The notes under the pieces were generated by a model. The model had not been told where the DNA came from. It did not search any database and saw nothing but the letters and a program-made list of their open reading frames with translations. This document shows, in pieces, positions 59,665 through 64,000 of a stretch of DNA of 64,000 nt. The DNA is from Muricea muricata (Eukaryota > Cnidaria > Anthozoa > Malacalcyonacea > Plexauridae), in NCBI GenBank assembly GCA_963855995.1, contig OY979724.1, positions 4,726,558-4,790,557 of the forward strand, in the 5' to 3' direction. The position numbers and the translations under genes were made by a program. Positions within the stretch are counted from its first letter, which is position 1; each line of letters opens with the position of its first letter.

Positions 59665-60126
59665 GAGACCTTTAGATTGGCGTTTACGGCAAACGGCAAA
59701 CCTCAAGCATGTTCATGCTTATAAAATCGAAATCATGAACCGTGAAGTGCCCAAACCGCTATACGATTTATTCAATAAATCGAAAATACTGATCTACGAC
59801 GTATTTGTATGACCACCGAAAGGTGTCACTGAGGGATAATAAGGGCCTCAAACGCTTGCACGTTCGAGTTGACGTCTGTAGTGAGCATGTCCAGCAGTTC
59901 AATTGTAAAATTCAAACATCAAACGCCACAATTCAAACGTGAAGCCATGTAAGCAGAAAAATCATTGCATGACGTCAGTCAACAAGTGTCTGTGATCGAA
60001 CGACTTGTCTATGTGCGGTGTATTTATTCTTATTAATAATTCGTATAGGTAAAACATTTCACGGTCACTAGTTTTATCTCAAACGACGTGTCTCAGGTTT
60101 GCCGTAAATGCCAATCTAAAGGTGTC
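59665..60126. mobile_element. MITE with termini GA(G/C)ACCTTTAGATTGGC
   Basis: The ends GAGACCTTTAGATTGGCG and, inverted, TGCCAATCTAAAGGTGTC frame about 460 bases 3' of the right RNase L-like gene. Both ends contain a TTTACGGCAAAC stretch. Confidence 0.65.
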
Positions 60127-60392
60127 TAATGTACTTAAATAAAACACGATTTCAGCTATATTTTCCGTGATTATCACCTCAGTATGATTTCTTTTCACTC
60201 ATGGACCATGTTTTCTCTGTCATTATATAGAAATACATGCCAGCACATTGTGAATTGTTTAGTGACAACCTGAGCAACAATGTCTTGGTTGACAACTTGG
60301 TATCTTGCACGTAACCTAAAAAATCGACAAGAGTTATTTAATGATCAGCTTGAGGGTTTGGGATTATCCTGCCGGCCTTTACATTACATACC

Positions 60393-63300
60393 TTATCTGA
60401 TACGAATGTTATTCAAAAAACATTTGATATCATCTCTTGTCTTGTCCCAGCCATAAGTGGTTACCGGCTTGTAGACTTCTATCACAAGATCAGGAAAGCA
60501 TTTCAAAAACACAAACTCATTAAACAGCATCTGTTCGATTGGCGTCGGTGTTCCAAAGGTATTGTCTCGATAATGTACGTATGTATTCCGTATGAATCGT
60601 ACCAACTCCACGGCAGACGAGGTTTTATATTTTCTTCGTTTCTTCATCTCACAGTACAACTTATTCATGTCCGTCGAGCTGTTCCAGTCTTTATGTTTGA
60701 CTATAAAGCTGAAACGTTTCTCTAAGTCTTGTTCAACTTGAGTCAAAGAGGAAGGGTGGCGCTTTGAACGAGGACACTCGAATTCTTTCTGATTTCCAAC
60801 GACCTCTAAGAAATCAACCTTTTCTTTATTCGACCAGAATAAAGGATGCTCTAATGCTTTTGCCGCGCTTGGCCGATTATTTTCGTTGCTTTCAAGCATT
60901 TCCTTTACCAGATGGGTGGCTTCAGGAAAAAGAGAGTCATCCCATCCTTCCATTTTACCATTCATTATGTTTGCTTCTGTTTCATGGGAAACTTGCAGTT
61001 CAGTTTTATTCGCACAATTATTGGGATAAAATGGGTGTTTCTGCCCCGAAAGAATGTAATGAAGGAGAAGACCGCATGAAAACATGTCTGCTGCTTGACC
61101 AAAACTAGTCGGGTCAACACCATACTTCTTGGACTTCAGCACTTCAGGAGCAATCCAACATCTCGTATCTGCAATCGCACCACATCTTGTGGTACACTCG
61201 CCATACATAGTACGACTTAAACCAAGGTCGGAAAACTTCAAGCACAATTTTGGATGTACTTTGTAAAGAATATGTAGAGGCGTTATAACCACTCCTAGGA
61301 TTTGTTGTTTGTGTAAAAACTGAAGTCCCATAACGATATCTTTACAAAGGCGAGTGGCTTCTGCAGTATCAATTGTGCTTCCATCAAGAAACTGCTCGAG
61401 ACTTCCTTCCATCAGCTCCAAACATAAGTACGAAAAATCTTCATCTTCAAAGAAAGATATATAACGAACAACATGCTCGGAATCAGCAAGAGCGACGAGA
61501 TTTTCGACTTCTCTCTTGTCTTCTGAGTTTTTTAAACGCAATTTTTTGGCGCGTCTTACAGCGACTTCTCTGCCATCCTCCTTATCAATTCCAGCAAAAA
61601 CACGGCAAAACGAATCACTTCCTATGTGTTCTCTGTGATACCAAACTTGATTAACAACTTTACATTCCTGCCGCCTAGCAACCTTCGCCAACAGGCCTTT
61701 ACATCTGTCAGAAACGGACGCCCAAGGTATAACAATGGGAATAGTGTCGATTTCTATTGGTTTCGTCAGAAGATCTCGAAGAGAAGGGCAATCATTTGCG
61801 ACGTCAAGACAACACATCCCAGACTGGTCAGGACTGTATATATCCACTCCGTGTAACAATAATTGTTTGGCGATTTTGCAGTAAACGGAATCGTAGGTAA
61901 TCTGTATTTCATTTGATTTTCGTTCCTTTGTCGATTCATCTTTTCTTGCTTTCTTCGTAGGTGGTTGCCCATCATTCCCACTAGGCTTGTCGTCAGTGGC
62001 TTGAGAAGGCACTGGTTGCTGATCATCAAACATACCAAATTTAACGATGTTTTGACAGCAAAGGCGTAGAGGTGACTCTAAGGAAAGATGGCTCGTTCCA
62101 GCCGACGTTAGAATAAGGTCAACCAAAATGGTTTTCCAGTGTGTATGCTTTGATTTGTCCTTACAAATTGATCTTAAAATCGAAAGCTTGACGTCCTCTC
62201 CAATGGACTCTTCCTTGCAAGCAAGTTCAACCAAAGCTCTACTAAGTAGAAAATCCTCTGATTCGATGAGAACACTCAAAATGGTCTCTTCTTGTTTGTC
62301 AGCTACCCATGGATCAAGTTTCTTTTGGATGGCACATTTCCAAAACAATTCAGGTTCTTCTGTAACATCAGGATATAAATGTCCTGCTTTCCTTGACGCA
62401 TACTTTTTCTTAGCTGCGGCAAGGAGCGGTGAATGACCCGACGAATTCTGGTCGCTTGGGTTTGCACCAGCATCTAATAACAACTTCACCGCTGTCCACG
62501 TTCTGCACTCGTGCAAAGGAGTTTCGTCATTAACATTGCGAGCATTGATGTGCACTCCACATTTCAGCAGATGGTCCAAAATTCTTTCCATAATGCTCTC
62601 GAACGTAAAGTCCTCCGTTCCAAATGCCGTGTAATCTTGAGGTGTTTTTAGTGCAATTGACGCCCAAAGGTGTAGTGGTGAGTTTAACAAAGTGTCCGTA
62701 TAGTTCACAGCATTTCGAACAGCCTTTTCGTGAGGCTGGAGTAATTCCAAAACACTCACCAATGCCTGTACAACTGCTTTTCTCTGGGCTTTTTCATTTA
62801 GCTCGAGACTTTGCTGGATAAGTAAAATTATCCGATGAAAAATGAACTCGCTCTTTACAATAACTTTTCTGCTGCTCAACAAAAATCTACAGACTTCAAA
62901 CAATCCTCTGATTGACGACTGCCAACTATTGTTTTCAGTCGCCACTTTCCACGTATTTGATGACAAACAAAAGAGCAAAGGTGACTCATCCTGGTGATTT
63001 TTTGCATGGAATATTGTCCCAAATTTCTTGAGTTTCTTACAAATATTCATGACGTCCTCTTGTGCTACACCATAAAGCGGCAGAAGGGTGGCACAATGGA
63101 AAGCTGTATTCCCATCTGAATCAGTAGTTTGGGGATCGGCGCCCAAGTTGATGAGCAAGGATAAAATACGTGGTACATCCATCACGTTTTTACCCCTTAT
63201 CAGGAGCACGACTTCATCAATGTCTCCAACGTTATGAGATTTCTGAATTACATATTGCTGTCGAGCAAAGGCCAAAGCCTCTAAAACATTTGTTTTGTTA

Positions 63301-64000
63301 AAAATCGCGTATGGCTTTATCAAATGAGGAAATATTCTGACAGATAACAGAGGAGCCTGACAATAGAGTATGTTAAATACGGCACGAGTCACGGCGTTTG
63401 GTTGTTCTTCTTTTAAGTGAGAGGTAAACAACTCTTTTTCTGCAACATTCCGGGAAATAAATTTTTCGGCAAAGAAAGTAAAGATGCTAGTATTGCAGTT
63501 ATCTTTCAGTTCAAGGTTTGCTCCTTTCTCAATAAGATACCGAGCTTTTGTTGTATCATCATCCTCAAGGGCATAGAATAAGGGGGTTCTACCATAGTGA
63601 TCTCTTGCATCTATCACAACTTCAACCACTTCCATCAAGGTATCTAAAAAATTGTCATCGCCATAGAATACAACCGTCTTGCCTTGTTCATCTGTTATTT
63701 CGAGGTCTAGGCCTGCGTTATACAACGGCTTAACTACATCTTTATGTTCATTTTTTGCAGCATAGAACAAAAGACCTTTCGCATCATCGATTTCATGCAA
63801 CTTAAATTCAGCACCACATCCAATCAACTTACAAAGCGCATCCATACTGTGATTACGCTCAGCATAAAACACGGCAGTTTTACCTTCATCATCAGCTATG
63901 TTGAGGTCAAAACCCTTATTATGTAATTTATCTACTGTTCCGGAATAATCATATTCAGCAGCGTGGAACAAGACAGCTTTTGCATCAATTTCATCCAGCT
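60393..64000 (-). CDS. Ankyrin/pseudokinase/KEN RNase L-like gene, 5' end cut by window
   Basis: The frame is open from the right window edge to the stop at 60393, over 1190 codons. Domain order is as in the gene at 50136-54536: GKT-bearing ankyrins, degenerate ankyrins, a PPTKKARKDE basic cluster, a kinase-like domain and a KEN domain. The kinase is degenerate throughout: P-loop GSDSFCRVF, VAVRR in place of VAVK, no HRD (GVVITPLHIL instead), and DLG in place of DFG. It is therefore predicted to lack phosphotransfer and to act as a scaffold or nucleotide-sensing pseudokinase, like vertebrate RNase L. The KEN domain keeps R and H with the same spacing (SAVELVRFIRNTYVHYRD), but the catalytic Asp is Glu; FPDLVIEVYK follows. 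The ribonuclease may be weakened. The domain is clear; activity cannot be judged from sequence. Confidence 0.85.
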   Translation of the reverse strand, partial: LDEIDAKAVLFHAAEYDYSGTVDKLHNKGFDLNIADDEGKTAVFYAERNHSMDALCKLIGCGAEFKLHEIDDAKGLLFYAAKNEHKDVVKPLYNAGLDLEITDEQGKTVVFYGDDNFLDTLMEVVEVVIDARDHYGRTPLFYALEDDDTTKARYLIEKGANLELKDNCNTSIFTFFAEKFISRNVAEKELFTSHLKEEQPNAVTRAVFNILYCQAPLLSVRIFPHLIKPYAIFNKTNVLEALAFARQQYVIQKSHNVGDIDEVVLLIRGKNVMDVPRILSLLINLGADPQTTDSDGNTAFHCATLLPLYGVAQEDVMNICKKLKKFGTIFHAKNHQDESPLLFCLSSNTWKVATENNSWQSSIRGLFEVCRFLLSSRKVIVKSEFIFHRIILLIQQSLELNEKAQRKAVVQALVSVLELLQPHEKAVRNAVNYTDTLLNSPLHLWASIALKTPQDYTAFGTEDFTFESIMERILDHLLKCGVHINARNVNDETPLHECRTWTAVKLLLDAGANPSDQNSSGHSPLLAAAKKKYASRKAGHLYPDVTEEPELFWKCAIQKKLDPWVADKQEETILSVLIESEDFLLSRALVELACKEESIGEDVKLSILRSICKDKSKHTHWKTILVDLILTSAGTSHLSLESPLRLCCQNIVKFGMFDDQQPVPSQATDDKPSGNDGQPPTKKARKDESTKERKSNEIQITYDSVYCKIAKQLLLHGVDIYSPDQSGMCCLDVANDCPSLRDLLTKPIEIDTIPIVIPWASVSDRCKGLLAKVARRQECKVVNQVWYHREHIGSDSFCRVFAGIDKEDGREVAVRRAKKLRLKNSEDKREVENLVALADSEHVVRYISFFEDEDFSYLCLELMEGSLEQFLDGSTIDTAEATRLCKDIVMGLQFLHKQQILGVVITPLHILYKVHPKLCLKFSDLGLSRTMYGECTTRCGAIADTRCWIAPEVLKSKKYGVDPTSFGQAADMFSCGLLLHYILSGQKHPFYPNNCANKTELQVSHETEANIMNGKMEGWDDSLFPEATHLVKEMLESNENNRPSAAKALEHPLFWSNKEKVDFLEVVGNQKEFECPRSKRHPSSLTQVEQDLEKRFSFIVKHKDWNSSTDMNKLYCEMKKRRKYKTSSAVELVRFIRNTYVHYRDNTFGTPTPIEQMLFNEFVFLKCFPDLVIEVYKPVTTYGWDKTRDDIKCFLNNIRIR

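Overview
This is a eukaryotic, AT-rich, repeat-dense window, most likely from an invertebrate animal and probably a cnidarian (coral or anemone type). The reasons are spliced metazoan housekeeping genes with large introns, short-chain (C4-like) collagen genes, a class A GPCR, Penelope-like retroelements and very many small inverted-repeat elements. The species cannot be fixed from the sequence alone.

Layout. (1) 1-3172, 50136-54536 and 60393-64000, all on the minus strand, hold three paralogous long single-exon genes for ankyrin-repeat / protein-kinase / KEN-endoribonuclease proteins, the architecture of vertebrate RNase L. The middle copy is complete (1466 aa) with an intact kinase and intact KEN catalytic residues. 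The right copy has lost the kinase catalytic motifs, and the left copy is its near-identical sister, offset by a constant 61069 bases. This family is the most interesting content of the window. (2) 6647-30980, minus: the middle and C-terminal exons of a long-chain acyl-CoA synthetase, spread over 24 kb. (3) Inside one intron of that gene, on the opposite strand, lie two tandem membrane-anchored short-chain collagen genes (19769-22438 and 24161-26030) plus a stray duplicate of their first exon, and a kilobase-long GTAGTAAGA-type satellite. (4) 31375-36800, minus: the first two exons of GPN-loop GTPase 1, then a stop; the rest of that gene is not seen. (5) 37586-43032, plus: the C-terminal half of adrenodoxin (ferredoxin-NADP) reductase. 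(6) 44198-45081, minus: a class A GPCR with a frameshift after TM1. (7) 55000-60390: intergenic sequence with inverted-repeat elements.

Mobile DNA is heavy. It includes an inverted pair of Penelope-like elements (32250-35035), a second Penelope-like fragment (9783-11078), a LINE tail, a RecQ-like fragment, a large fold-back carrying a SAP-like ORF, and many MITEs. Several MITEs have readable target duplications (TAA or TTAA), and one has its empty site preserved in the paralogous collagen gene.

The housekeeping genes do not form a pathway together. Three of them (ACSL, GPN1, FDXR) each lack one end at this locus, which points to rearrangement or misassembly around 31-38 kb. The three RNase L-like genes share orientation and flank the block, as expected of a locally expanding immune-type family.
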